From contig NZ_CP157874.1 in the NCBI RefSeq assembly GCF_040214835.1, forward strand, positions 3,538,001-3,602,000: a stretch of DNA of 64,000 nucleotides, written 5' to 3'. Shown here piece by piece: positions 56,312 to 64,000 of the stretch. The position numbers and the translations under genes are program-made. This DNA comes from Pseudomonas asiatica. Lineage in GTDB: Bacteria; Pseudomonadota; Gammaproteobacteria; Pseudomonadales; Pseudomonadaceae. Every line of letters starts with the position of its first letter. Within the stretch, counting starts at the first letter, position 1. The notes under the pieces were generated by a model. That model was given only the letters and a program-made list of their open reading frames with translations, did not search any database and had not been told where the DNA came from.

Positions 56312-57433
56312 ATGGCTTTCAACACCATCGAAGAACTTCTCGAGGACTACCGGCAAGGCAAGATGGTCCTGCTGGTGGATGACGAGGACCGGGAAAACGA
56401 AGGCGACCTGCTGATCGCCGCCGAGCGTTGCGACGCCCAGGCCATCAACTTCATGGCCCGTGAAGCGCGCGGGCTGATCTGCCTGACCCTGACCGACGAT
56501 CACTGCCAACGCCTGGGCCTGGAGCAGATGGTGCCGGCCAACGGCAGCGTGTTCAGCACCGCCTTCACCGTGTCGATCGAGGCGGCCACGGGCGTTACCA
56601 CCGGTATTTCCGCTGCCGACCGGGCGCGTACCGTGGCGGCGGCCATGGCCCCCGACGCCCGCCCCGAAGACCTGGTGCAACCCGGCCACATCTTCCCCCT
56701 GCGTGCCCGCGAAGGCGGGGTGCTGACCCGCGCCGGCCACACCGAAGCCGGCTGCGACCTCGCGCGCCTGGCCGGGTTCACCCCGGCGTCGGTGATCGTC
56801 GAAGTGCTCAACGACGACGGCACCATGGCCCGTCGCCCGGACCTGGAGGTGTTCGCTGCCCGGCATGGCATCAAGATCGGTACCATCGCCGACCTCATCC
56901 ACTACCGCCTGAGCACCGAGCAGACCATCAAGCGCATCGGCGAACGCGAACTGCCGACCGTGCACGGCACCTTCCGCCTGGTCACCTACGAAGACCGCAT
57001 CGAAGGCGGCGTACACATGGCCATGGTCATGGGCGATATCCGCCGCGAGCAGCCGACCCTGGTGCGGGTGCACGTGATCGACCCGCTGCGCGACCTGGTC
57101 GGCGCCGAATACGCCGGCCCTGCCAACTGGACGCTGTGGGCGGCGCTGCAGAAAGTGGCCGAGGAAGGCGCCGGCGTGGTGGTGATCCTGGCCAACCATG
57201 AGTCCTCGCAGGCGCTGCTGGAGCGCGTGCCGCAGCTGACCCAGCCGGTGCGGCCTTACCAGCGTGGGCAATCGAAGGTGTACTCGGAGGTGGGTACAGG
57301 CGCGCAGATCCTGCAGGACCTGGGCGTGGGCAAGCTGCGCCACCTGGGCCCGCCGCTGAAATACGCGGGGCTGGCGGGGTATGAGCTGGAGGTCGTGCAA
57401 AGCATCTCCTTCGAGCCCGGACTGGCGAGCTGA
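56312..57433 (+). CDS. ribBA: DHBP synthase with RibA-like domain (RibB/RibA hybrid paralog)
   Basis: The 373-residue protein has an N-terminal 3,4-dihydroxy-2-butanone-4-phosphate synthase domain (residues 1-205: [38 protein letters not shown]), which makes the four-carbon riboflavin precursor. The C-terminal part (about 210-365) resembles GTP cyclohydrolase II, but the zinc-binding Cys cluster of that enzyme (CxT..C-D-C) is replaced by [13 protein letters not shown]. So it probably lacks cyclohydrolase activity, as in other Pseudomonas RibBX types. It appears to be a paralog away from the main rib operon. Confidence 0.9.
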   Translation: MAFNTIEELLEDYRQGKMVLLVDDEDRENEGDLLIAAERCDAQAINFMAREARGLICLTLTDDHCQRLGLEQMVPANGSVFSTAFTVSIEAATGVTTGISAADRARTVAAAMAPDARPEDLVQPGHIFPLRAREGGVLTRAGHTEAGCDLARLAGFTPASVIVEVLNDDGTMARRPDLEVFAARHGIKIGTIADLIHYRLSTEQTIKRIGERELPTVHGTFRLVTYEDRIEGGVHMAMVMGDIRREQPTLVRVHVIDPLRDLVGAEYAGPANWTLWAALQKVAEEGAGVVVILANHESSQALLERVPQLTQPVRPYQRGQSKVYSEVGTGAQILQDLGVGKLRHLGPPLKYAGLAGYELEVVQSISFEPGLAS

Positions 57434-57440
57434 TACAGGC

Positions 57441-57560
57441 CCCTGTAGGAGCGGCCTTGTGTCGCGAAAGGGCCGCGAAGCGGCCCCGACAATTCATGTG
57501 TCGACGCTGAAATCCGGGGGCCGCTTTGCGGCCCTTTCGCGACACAAGGCCGCTCCTACA
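57441..57560. repeat. Inverted REP pair ('gtgtcgcgaaagggccgc' type)
   Basis: Two facing REP copies lie after ribBA. Confidence 0.85.
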
Positions 57561-57627
57561 AAGGTTCGCGGCAAATTGCAGAGGACGGAGTGATGGCCGG
57601 TAGCCTCATACCTCTTGCCAAAAGTTT

Positions 57628-57649
57628 GGAATACCATAATATGATATCC
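57628..57649. promoter_or_regulatory. Putative operator before the ABC importer
   Basis: GGAATACCAT-AAT-ATGATATCC, an imperfect dyad that repeats the left side of the ribBA palindrome. It lies about 140 bases before the binding-protein gene. The rest of the 57434-57788 gap holds the REP pair. Confidence 0.5.
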
Positions 57650-57788
57650 CGTAGACCTTGAATCTGCAGGCCGGCACCTACAATCAAAAAACGGCCACAA
57701 GACACTTTGTTTTAGCTGCTCCCCGAACACTGTTGGCGGGCGCACCACAAGCCCCGCCTCGAATAACAAAAGCAACGAGGGCGTAACC

Positions 57789-58814
57789 ATGCTGTTGAGC
57801 AAACGTGTAACCGCAGTGCTGTCCGCCAGCCTGCTGACCCTGGCATGTCAGGCCGCCCAGGCCGCCGACAGCCTGAACTTCGTCAGCTGGGGCGGTACCA
57901 CCCAGGACGCCCAGAAAGAAGCGTGGGCCGCACCCTTCACCAAAGCCACCGATATCAAGGTCGTCCAGGACGGCCCTACCGACTACGGCAAGCTCAAGGC
58001 CATGGTCGAGAGCGGCAACGTGCAGTGGGACGTGGTCGACGTCGAAGCCGACTTCGCCCTGCGTGCCGCCAGCGAAGGCCTGCTCGAACCCCTCGATTTC
58101 ACCCAGATCAAGCGCGACAAGATCGACCCGCGCTTCGTCTCCGACCATGGCGTCGGCTCGTTCTTCTTCTCCTTCGTGCTCGGCTACAACGAAGGCAAGC
58201 TCGGTGCCAACAAACCGGTGGACTGGACCGCACTGTTCGACACCAAGACCTACCCCGGCAAGCGCGCCCTGTACAAATGGCCCAGCCCAGGCGTACTGGA
58301 ACTGGCCCTGCTGGCCGACGGCGTAGCCCCCGACAAGCTTTACCCGCTGGACCTGGACCGCGCCTTCAAGAAGCTCGACACCATCAAGAAAGACATCGTC
58401 TGGTGGGGCGGTGGCGCCCAGTCGCAGCAACTGCTGGCCTCGGGTGAAGCCTCGCTCGGCCAGTTCTGGAACGGCCGCGTCTATGCCCTGCAGCAAGACG
58501 GTGCACCGGTGGGCGTGAGCTGGAAGCAGAACCTGGTCATGGCCGACTTCCTGGTCATCCCCAAAGGGGCCAAGAACAAGGACGCGGCCATGAAGTTCCT
58601 GGCCAACGCCAGCAGCGCCGAAGGCCAGGCCGAGTTCGCCAACAAGACTGCCTACGCGCCGGTGAACGTCGACAGCGTGGCCAAGCTGGACAAAGACCTC
58701 GCGCAGAACCTGCCGACCGCCTACGCCCAGGACCAGGTCACCCTCGACTTCGCCTACTGGGCCAAGAACGGCCAGGCCATCGCAGCCCGCTGGAATGAGT
58801 GGTTGGTCAAATGA
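57789..58814 (+). CDS. Polyamine-type ABC transporter periplasmic binding protein
   Basis: A 341-residue PotD-like (family 1, putrescine/spermidine) binding protein with a signal peptide (MLLSKRVTAVLSASLLTLAC, cut near AQA-ADS). The start of the mature protein SLNFVSWGGTTQDAQKEAWAAPF and the WPSPGVLELALLADGV and WWGGGAQSQQLLASGE segments fit the group. The ligand may be a polyamine, an opine or a related amine; it cannot be decided. It opens a four-gene importer operon with ATGA coupling to the first permease. Confidence 0.92.
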   Translation: MLLSKRVTAVLSASLLTLACQAAQAADSLNFVSWGGTTQDAQKEAWAAPFTKATDIKVVQDGPTDYGKLKAMVESGNVQWDVVDVEADFALRAASEGLLEPLDFTQIKRDKIDPRFVSDHGVGSFFFSFVLGYNEGKLGANKPVDWTALFDTKTYPGKRALYKWPSPGVLELALLADGVAPDKLYPLDLDRAFKKLDTIKKDIVWWGGGAQSQQLLASGEASLGQFWNGRVYALQQDGAPVGVSWKQNLVMADFLVIPKGAKNKDAAMKFLANASSAEGQAEFANKTAYAPVNVDSVAKLDKDLAQNLPTAYAQDQVTLDFAYWAKNGQAIAARWNEWLVK

Positions 58815-59728
58815 AAGTCGCCATCAACGCCCTGCATAACGCGCAAGGTACCCCCACGGGCACCGGCGCCCCGGGAACGGCCCCCCGCCGCGTCAGCCTG
58901 AGCCAGCGCTGGAAAGGCAGCCGCAATTTGCTCCCGGCGCTGCTGTTCCTTGGCCTGTTCTTCTTTGCCCCGCTGGCCGGCCTGTTGCTGCGCGGGGTGC
59001 TGGAGCCAACACCGGGCCTGGGCAACTACGAGCAGCTGTTCGCCAACTCGGCTTATGCGCGGGTACTGTTCAACACCTTCTCGGTGGCCGGCGTGGTCAC
59101 CCTGATCAGCGTGCTGCTGGGCTTCCCCCTGGCCTGGGCAATTACCCTGGTGCCCAAGGGCTGGGGCCGCTGGTTGCTGAACATCGTGCTGCTGTCGATG
59201 TGGACCAGCCTGCTGGCGCGCACCTACTCGTGGCTGGTGCTGCTGCAGAGCTCGGGGGTGATCAACAAGGCGTTGATGGCCATGGGTATCATCGATGCCC
59301 CGCTGGAAATGGTGCACAACCTGACCGGCGTGGTGATCGGCATGAGCTACATCATGATCCCGTTCATCGTGCTGCCGCTGCAGGCGACCATGCACGCCAT
59401 CGACCCGATGGTGCTGCAGGCCGGCTCGATCTGCGGCGCCAGCCCATGGACCAATTTCTGGAAGGTGTTCCTGCCGCTGTGCCGCTCGGGGCTGTTCTCC
59501 GGGGCACTGATGGTATTCGTGATGTCGCTCGGTTACTACGTCACCCCGGCCCTGCTGGGCGGTGCGCAAAACATGATGCTGCCCGAATTCATCATCCAGC
59601 AGGTGCAGTCGTTCCTCAACTGGGGCCTGGCCAGCGCCGCCGCCGCACTGCTGGTGGTGATCACCCTGGTGCTCTTCTACCTGTACCTGAAGCTGCAGCC
59701 GGAATCCCCGGTCGGCAACGCGAGGTAA
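58811..59728 (+). CDS. ABC transporter permease (PotB-like)
   Basis: A 305-residue permease with six helices (about 42-62, 95-120, 125-150, 170-195, 225-250, 275-298) and the EAA-type loop (ATMHAIDPMVLQAGSICGASPWTNFWKVFLPL). Start by ATGA overlap with the binding-protein gene. It pairs with the next gene as the membrane channel. Confidence 0.92.
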   Translation: MKVAINALHNAQGTPTGTGAPGTAPRRVSLSQRWKGSRNLLPALLFLGLFFFAPLAGLLLRGVLEPTPGLGNYEQLFANSAYARVLFNTFSVAGVVTLISVLLGFPLAWAITLVPKGWGRWLLNIVLLSMWTSLLARTYSWLVLLQSSGVINKALMAMGIIDAPLEMVHNLTGVVIGMSYIMIPFIVLPLQATMHAIDPMVLQAGSICGASPWTNFWKVFLPLCRSGLFSGALMVFVMSLGYYVTPALLGGAQNMMLPEFIIQQVQSFLNWGLASAAAALLVVITLVLFYLYLKLQPESPVGNAR

Positions 59729-59734
59729 ACCGCC

Positions 59735-60544
59735 ATGCTCCTGTCTCCCAATGCCATGGGCCGCCCGCTGCGTACGGGCCTGTACCTGACCACCGGGGTC
59801 ATCGCGGCCTTCCTGCTGCTGCCGGTGGTGTTCATCGTGTTGCTGTCGTTCGGCTCGTCGCAGTGGCTGGTGTTCCCGCCACCGGGCTGGACCTTCAAGT
59901 GGTACGGCCAGTTCTTCTCCAACCCGGAGTGGATGGACGCCGCGCTGGCCAGCCTGAAGGTGGCCGTGCTGACCACCATCGCCGCCGTGCTGCTCGGCCT
60001 GCCCACCGCGTTTGCCCTGGTGCGTGGCCGCTTCCCCGGCCGCGAGCTGCTGTACGGGCTGTTCACCATGCCGATGATCGTGCCGCTGGTGATCATTGCC
60101 GTGGCGGTGTACGCGCTGTTCCTCAAGCTCGGCTACACCGGCACGCTGTTCGCCTTCGTGGTCAGCCACGTGATCGTCGCCCTGCCCTTCACCATCATCT
60201 CGATCATCAACTCGCTGAAGCTGTTCGACCAGTCGATCGAGGATGCCGCGGTGATCTGCGGCGCCTCGCGCCTGCAGGCGATCTTCAAGGTGACCTTCCC
60301 GGCCATTCGCCCAGGGATGATCGCCGGCGGCCTGTTTGCCTTCCTGGTGTCGTGGGATGAAGTGGTGCTGAGCGTGATGATGGCCAGCCCCGACCTGCAG
60401 ACCCTGCCGGTGAAGATGTGGACCACCCTGCGCCAGGACCTCAGCCCGGTCATCGCCGTGGCCTCGACCCTGCTGATCGGCCTGTCGCTGCTTGTCATGT
60501 TCATTGCCGCCGCCTTGCGCCGGCGCACCGAAGCCAACGCCTGA
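59735..60544 (+). CDS. ABC transporter permease (PotC-like)
   Basis: A 269-residue permease with six helices and the EAA loop (KLFDQSIEDAAVICGASRLQAIFKVTFPAI). It starts 6 bases after the previous permease and is followed after 19 bases by the ATP-binding gene. Confidence 0.92.
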   Translation: MLLSPNAMGRPLRTGLYLTTGVIAAFLLLPVVFIVLLSFGSSQWLVFPPPGWTFKWYGQFFSNPEWMDAALASLKVAVLTTIAAVLLGLPTAFALVRGRFPGRELLYGLFTMPMIVPLVIIAVAVYALFLKLGYTGTLFAFVVSHVIVALPFTIISIINSLKLFDQSIEDAAVICGASRLQAIFKVTFPAIRPGMIAGGLFAFLVSWDEVVLSVMMASPDLQTLPVKMWTTLRQDLSPVIAVASTLLIGLSLLVMFIAAALRRRTEANA

Positions 60545-60563
60545 GCGCGCGGAGAAAACAACA

Positions 60564-61712
60564 ATGAGTGCAGTGATCAAAGACAACGCGCACGGCAAGA
60601 CCCTGGTCAGCCTGCGCGGCCTGAACAAGCACTACGGCGACTTCACCGCCGTGGACAACCTCGACCTGGAAATCCAGGACGGCGAGTTCCTGACCTTCCT
60701 CGGCTCCAGCGGCTCGGGCAAGTCCACCACCCTGTCGATGCTGGCCGGCTTCGAAACACCGAGCAGCGGCGAGATCCTGGTCGAGGGCCAGTCACTGGTC
60801 AACGTGCCGCCGCACAAGCGTGACATTGGCATGGTGTTCCAGCGCTATTCGCTGTTCCCGCACCTGAACGTGCGCGACAACATCGGCTTTCCGCTGGCCA
60901 TTCGCAAGCTCGGCGCCAGCGAAACCAGCAAGCGCGTCGACGCCATGCTCAAGCTGGTGCAGCTGGAGAAGTTCGCCCACCGCAAGCCGTCGCAGATGTC
61001 CGGTGGCCAGCAGCAGCGCGTGGCGATCGCCCGGGCGCTGGTGTACGAACCGCGCATCCTGCTGATGGACGAACCGCTCGGCGCGCTGGACAAGAAGCTG
61101 CGCGAAGACCTGCAGGATGAACTGCGCCAGTTGCACCGGCGCCTGGGCATCACCATCGTCTACGTCACCCACGACCAGGAAGAAGCCATGCGCCTGTCCC
61201 AGCGCATCGCCATCTTCAGCCATGGCAAGATCGTCGGCCTGGGCACCGGTTACGACCTGTACCAGAACCCGCCGAATGCCTTCGTCGCGTCGTTCCTGGG
61301 CAACTCCAACTTCCTGCGGATCAAGGCCAGCAGCAATGGCGCGGGCAGCTTCGAGGGCCAGCCTGTAGCCATCCGCCTGACCCCGGGCCTGGCCGCCTCG
61401 CAGGATGCACTGATCATGGTGCGCCCGGAAAAGGCCTTGGCCCTGACCGCCGAACAGGCCGCGCGCGAGCCGCTGCCGGCGGGCTGGAACGAGGTCAGTG
61501 CCAAGGTTGGCGAAGTGCTGTTCCTGGGCGAAAGCCAGACCTGCCATGTGGTGACCGCGGGCGGTACCGAGCTGACGGTAAAGGCGCTGTCGGCGGCGGG
61601 CATGCCGATGCAGCCGGGGGATACCGTGAAGGTGCGCTGGGCGGTGGCGGATGCGTGCATCTATACCGAGTGGGCAGAAAGTGACCTGAGCAAGTCTGCC
61701 GGGGCGCATTAG
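60564..61712 (+). CDS. ABC transporter ATP-binding protein (PotA-like)
   Basis: A 382-residue ATPase: Walker A GSSGSGKSTT (about 51-60), Q-loop VFQRYSLFPHL, signature MSGGQQQRVAIARAL (about 150), Walker B LLMDEPLGALD, His switch VTHDQEEA, and a C-terminal TOBE domain (about 295-375). It drives the importer made by the three upstream genes. GGAGAA lies upstream of the ATG at 60564. Confidence 0.94.
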   Translation: MSAVIKDNAHGKTLVSLRGLNKHYGDFTAVDNLDLEIQDGEFLTFLGSSGSGKSTTLSMLAGFETPSSGEILVEGQSLVNVPPHKRDIGMVFQRYSLFPHLNVRDNIGFPLAIRKLGASETSKRVDAMLKLVQLEKFAHRKPSQMSGGQQQRVAIARALVYEPRILLMDEPLGALDKKLREDLQDELRQLHRRLGITIVYVTHDQEEAMRLSQRIAIFSHGKIVGLGTGYDLYQNPPNAFVASFLGNSNFLRIKASSNGAGSFEGQPVAIRLTPGLAASQDALIMVRPEKALALTAEQAAREPLPAGWNEVSAKVGEVLFLGESQTCHVVTAGGTELTVKALSAAGMPMQPGDTVKVRWAVADACIYTEWAESDLSKSAGAH

Positions 61713-61790
61713 CATCTTGAGTGCTGCGACGCCTGGTAGATCGAGCGCCGCGCGGGCGGCGCTCGATCTACCAGGCGCCGCACAACCCAA
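61713..61790 (+). terminator. Long hairpin after the ABC operon
   Basis: A 22-bp perfect stem (arms 61730-61751 and 61756-61777, loop GCGG). CATCTTG and CAAGATG flank it and could extend the structure. No T-run follows. It likely ends or protects the operon transcript and differs from the REP families. Confidence 0.6.
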
Positions 61791-61869
61791 GATGTGAACA
61801 ACACCGTCACATTATCATCACGCCACTGTCGTAATCTGCCGGCCATCTCTATGCCATAGGCCTTCCGGC

Positions 61870-63177
61870 ATGCCCCGCCTGCTTGTCTTGCTGCTCACCC
61901 TGCTGCCGCTGGCGACCCTGGCCGAGCCCGCTCACCTGCGCGTGCAAGGTTCCAACACCATCGGCGCGGCCTTGCTGCCAGCGCTGGTGCAAGGGCAACT
62001 GCGCGCACAGCAAGCTACCGCCATCGAACAATACCCGGGCAAGCTGGCCAACGAGACTGTCATCACCGCTCGCGATACGCGTGGCCAGCCTTTGCGCATC
62101 GACATCGCCGCACACGGTTCCAGCACCGGCTTCGTCGCCCTGGGCCATGGCGAGGCCGACCTGGCCGCCGCGTCGCGGCCAATCAACGACAACGAAGCAA
62201 GCCAACTGCAGGCTTTGGGCGACCTGCGCGCCGCTGCCGCCGAACAGGTCATCGGCCTGGATGGCGTCGCCGTCATCGTTCACCCCGACAACCCGCTGCC
62301 ACAGCTCACCACGGGGCAACTGGCACAGATCTTTGCCGGGCAGATCCAGCGCTGGGAGCAATTGGGTGTTGCCGGCGGGGCCATCCACCTTTACGCCCGT
62401 GACGACCGCTCCGGTACCTTTGAGACCTTCAAGGCACTGGTGCTGGAACCTCAGCACGGCGAGCTTTCGCCCAAGGCCCAACGCTTCGAGTCCAGCGACG
62501 AGTTGGCCGCGCGAGTGAGCACCGACCGCCAGGCCATCGGTTTCAGCAGCCTGGCGGCGGTTCATGGGGCCAAGGTGCTGGCGGTGGCCGAAGGTGACGC
62601 GCCGGCCATGCTGCCGGAGCGTGCACTGGTGGCCAGCGAGGATTACCCGCTATCGCGGCGCCTGTACTTCTACCTGCCGGCCAACCCCAAGCCCCAGGCC
62701 AAGGCCCTGGCCGATTTCGCTCAGAGCCCGGCGGGCCAGGCGATCGTCGCTCAGCAGGGTTTCGTTGCGCAGCAGATCGAGGCCCAACCTGTAGCCCCCC
62801 AGGCCGACATGCCGCCGCGCTATCGCACCCTGGCCCAGCAGGCGCAGCGGTTGAGCGTTAACTTCCGCTTCCAGGAAGGCAGCGCCAGCCTCGACAACAA
62901 GGCCCTGCGCGATGTGCAGCGGGTGGCCGACTACCTGCGCCAAGCGGGCAAGTTGCGGCGCAAGGCGGTGCTGGTGGGCTTTGGCGACCCCAAGGAGACA
63001 CCCGGCCGCGCCGCCCTGCTCTCCCGCCTGCGGGCACAGGCGGTGCGTCGTGAGCTGGCGCGCGATGGCGTGGAGGTGCTGGAGGTGACGGGGATGGGGG
63101 ATGAACTGCCAGTGGCAGGGAACGAACTGGAGCAAGGGCGACTGCGTAATCGCCGGGTGGAAGTGTGGGTTTATTGA
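61870..63177 (+). CDS. PstS-like binding protein fused to an OmpA domain
   Basis: The 435-residue protein has a signal peptide (cut near TLA-EPA), and a PstS-type phosphate-binding-like domain (about 20-285, LRVQGSNTIGAALLPAL, GHGEADLAAASRPI, YARDDRSGTFETFKAL). A C-terminal OmpA/MotB-like peptidoglycan-binding domain (about 310-435, VNFRFQEGSASLDNKALRDVQRVADYLR, ending NRRVEVWVY) follows. It would be held to the cell wall while binding an anion. Its ligand and role are unknown. It stands alone. Confidence 0.88.
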   Translation: MPRLLVLLLTLLPLATLAEPAHLRVQGSNTIGAALLPALVQGQLRAQQATAIEQYPGKLANETVITARDTRGQPLRIDIAAHGSSTGFVALGHGEADLAAASRPINDNEASQLQALGDLRAAAAEQVIGLDGVAVIVHPDNPLPQLTTGQLAQIFAGQIQRWEQLGVAGGAIHLYARDDRSGTFETFKALVLEPQHGELSPKAQRFESSDELAARVSTDRQAIGFSSLAAVHGAKVLAVAEGDAPAMLPERALVASEDYPLSRRLYFYLPANPKPQAKALADFAQSPAGQAIVAQQGFVAQQIEAQPVAPQADMPPRYRTLAQQAQRLSVNFRFQEGSASLDNKALRDVQRVADYLRQAGKLRRKAVLVGFGDPKETPGRAALLSRLRAQAVRRELARDGVEVLEVTGMGDELPVAGNELEQGRLRNRRVEVWVY

Positions 63178-63203
63178 ACGGTAGGCCTGCTCTGGCCTGA
63201 CCG

Positions 63204-63321
63204 GTGTAGGAGCGTCTTTGTGTCGCGAAAGGGCCGCAAAGCGGCCCCGGCAATTCTGTGGCGATGCCAAGACCGTGGGGGCGCTGCGCACCCCGTTCGC
63301 GACACAAGGCCGCTCCTACAC
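63204..63321. repeat. Inverted REP pair
   Basis: Two facing copies of the 'gtgtcgcgaaagggccgc' REP type. The remaining 63322-63477 gap has no clear feature. Confidence 0.8.
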
Positions 63322-63477
63322 AGCGCCCTGGCAAAGAAATGTAACAGCTCCCCATTCGGCATCACCGGCAAACGGGTCTAGGCTCAAGCCCATGTGATAC
63401 CGGGCCCCTCTGACGGCTGCCAGGCCGCCATGTCGGATCACTGTTGCCATGCAACGTCGACATTCAAGGAGGGGCTC

Positions 63478-64000
63478 ATGACAGCTCTACACACATTCCT
63501 CACCACCCCGTTCCTCGGTACCAGCACCTGGTTGTGGCTGGTGTTCATGGCCATCGTCATCGGTTTGCTGGTACTCGACCTGGGCGTGCTGCACCGCCAC
63601 GACCGGGAAATCGAAATGCGCGAGAGCCTGCTGCTGTATTCGGGCTATTTCAGCGTCGGCGTGCTGTTCGGCGCCGGGGTCTGGTACCAGTTGGGCGCGC
63701 AGTCGGCGCTGGAGTTCTACACCGGCTTCCTGGTCGAGCAGTCGCTGTCGATGGACAACGTGTTCGTCATGGCGATGATCTTCAGCTATTTCGCCATCCC
63801 CCGCCGCTACCAGCACCGCGTGCTGTTCTGGGGCATCCTCGGGGTGGTGTTCCTGCGGGCGATCATGATCGGCGTGGGCGCGGCGCTGGTGCAGAACTTC
63901 GCCTGGGTACTGTATATCTTCGGTGCCTTCCTGCTGTTTACCGGGGTGAAGATGGCGCTGTCGAAGGAGGACAGCCGCCCCGACCTGGCCAACAACCCGA
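63478..64000 (+). CDS. TerC-family membrane protein (partial, 3' end outside the window)
   Basis: The first 174 residues of a TerC/Alx-type protein with at least four membrane helices (about 18-38, 53-73, 110-130, 135-158). The family motif EQSLSMDNVFVMAMIF lies near residues 87-102, with acids that bind metal. Such proteins export manganese or belong to tellurite-resistance modules; the former is more usual for stand-alone genes. AAGGAGGGG lies 7 bases before the ATG. The gene runs off the window. Confidence 0.9.
   Translation, partial: MTALHTFLTTPFLGTSTWLWLVFMAIVIGLLVLDLGVLHRHDREIEMRESLLLYSGYFSVGVLFGAGVWYQLGAQSALEFYTGFLVEQSLSMDNVFVMAMIFSYFAIPRRYQHRVLFWGILGVVFLRAIMIGVGAALVQNFAWVLYIFGAFLLFTGVKMALSKEDSRPDLANNP

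Noticed and set aside
63322..63477. Manganese (yybP-ykoY) riboswitch before the TerC-family gene
   Set aside because: Such elements precede alx-type genes in some bacteria, but I could not find the conserved loops in this leader.

Overview
The window looks like chromosome of a fluorescent Pseudomonas of the P. putida group. Base composition is GC-rich, and the DNA between genes is studded with paired REP elements of the 'tgtgggagcgggttNacccgcg' and 'tgtaggagcggccttgtgtcgcg' types. Marker genes include an MvaT/TurB-type H-NS-like protein, a pyoverdine iron-release operon and an OprD porin. No rRNA, tRNA or CRISPR array was seen.

Layout. 0-3.3 kb: glcG and glcB (glycolate/glyoxylate use) and a small unknown gene. 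3.4-7.2 kb: a MocR-type regulator convergent with a deaminase/MFS pair, then an AhpD-like protein. 7.3-11.1 kb: an AraC regulator beside a thiolase, a 3-hydroxyacyl-CoA dehydrogenase and a TetR regulator. 11.2-18.3 kb: a signalling cluster of two kinases, stand-alone CheB and CheR and two receiver proteins. 18.4-24.1 kb: cobF, an OprD porin, turB, gloA, an AroE-like dehydrogenase and small proteins.

24.1-30.7 kb is an accessory island. It holds an endolysin and a holin-like gene, a divergent S24/HTH repressor, a DUF1654 gene with a LexA box, and a family 7 polysaccharide lyase without a signal peptide. It also has a decayed sensor kinase, a GrpB-family gene and a Nudix gene. Repeated operators of the form TTTAGC-N5-GCTAAA sit inside the promoters of both the lysis genes and the lyase. 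This reads as one DNA-damage-linked 'lyse and release' regulon whose cargo is a polysaccharide lyase. It is the most interesting system in the window.

30.8-43.7 kb: pbpG, a coiled-coil protein, then pvdA and fpvGHJKCDEF (pyoverdine precursor hydroxylation and periplasmic iron release). A DUF1615 lipoprotein, an isochorismatase-fold hydrolase, a type II thioesterase and an MbtH protein follow. PvdS-type promoters precede pvdA and probably mbtH. 43.9-50.8 kb: purU, folD and a sarcosine-oxidase-like soxBDAG set form one unit that oxidises an N-methyl compound and routes the one-carbon unit through folate to formate. The delta subunit has lost zinc ligands. 50.8-51.3 kb: a tandem array of REP pairs.

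51.3-64 kb: a LysR regulator and divergent esterase, an orphan PAAR-Ntox44-like type VI effector with its putative immunity gene, a pirin, and a DUF1330 protein. A RibB/RibA-like hybrid and a polyamine-type ABC importer share a promoter motif. A PstS-like/OmpA fusion and a truncated TerC-family membrane protein at the right edge complete the window.
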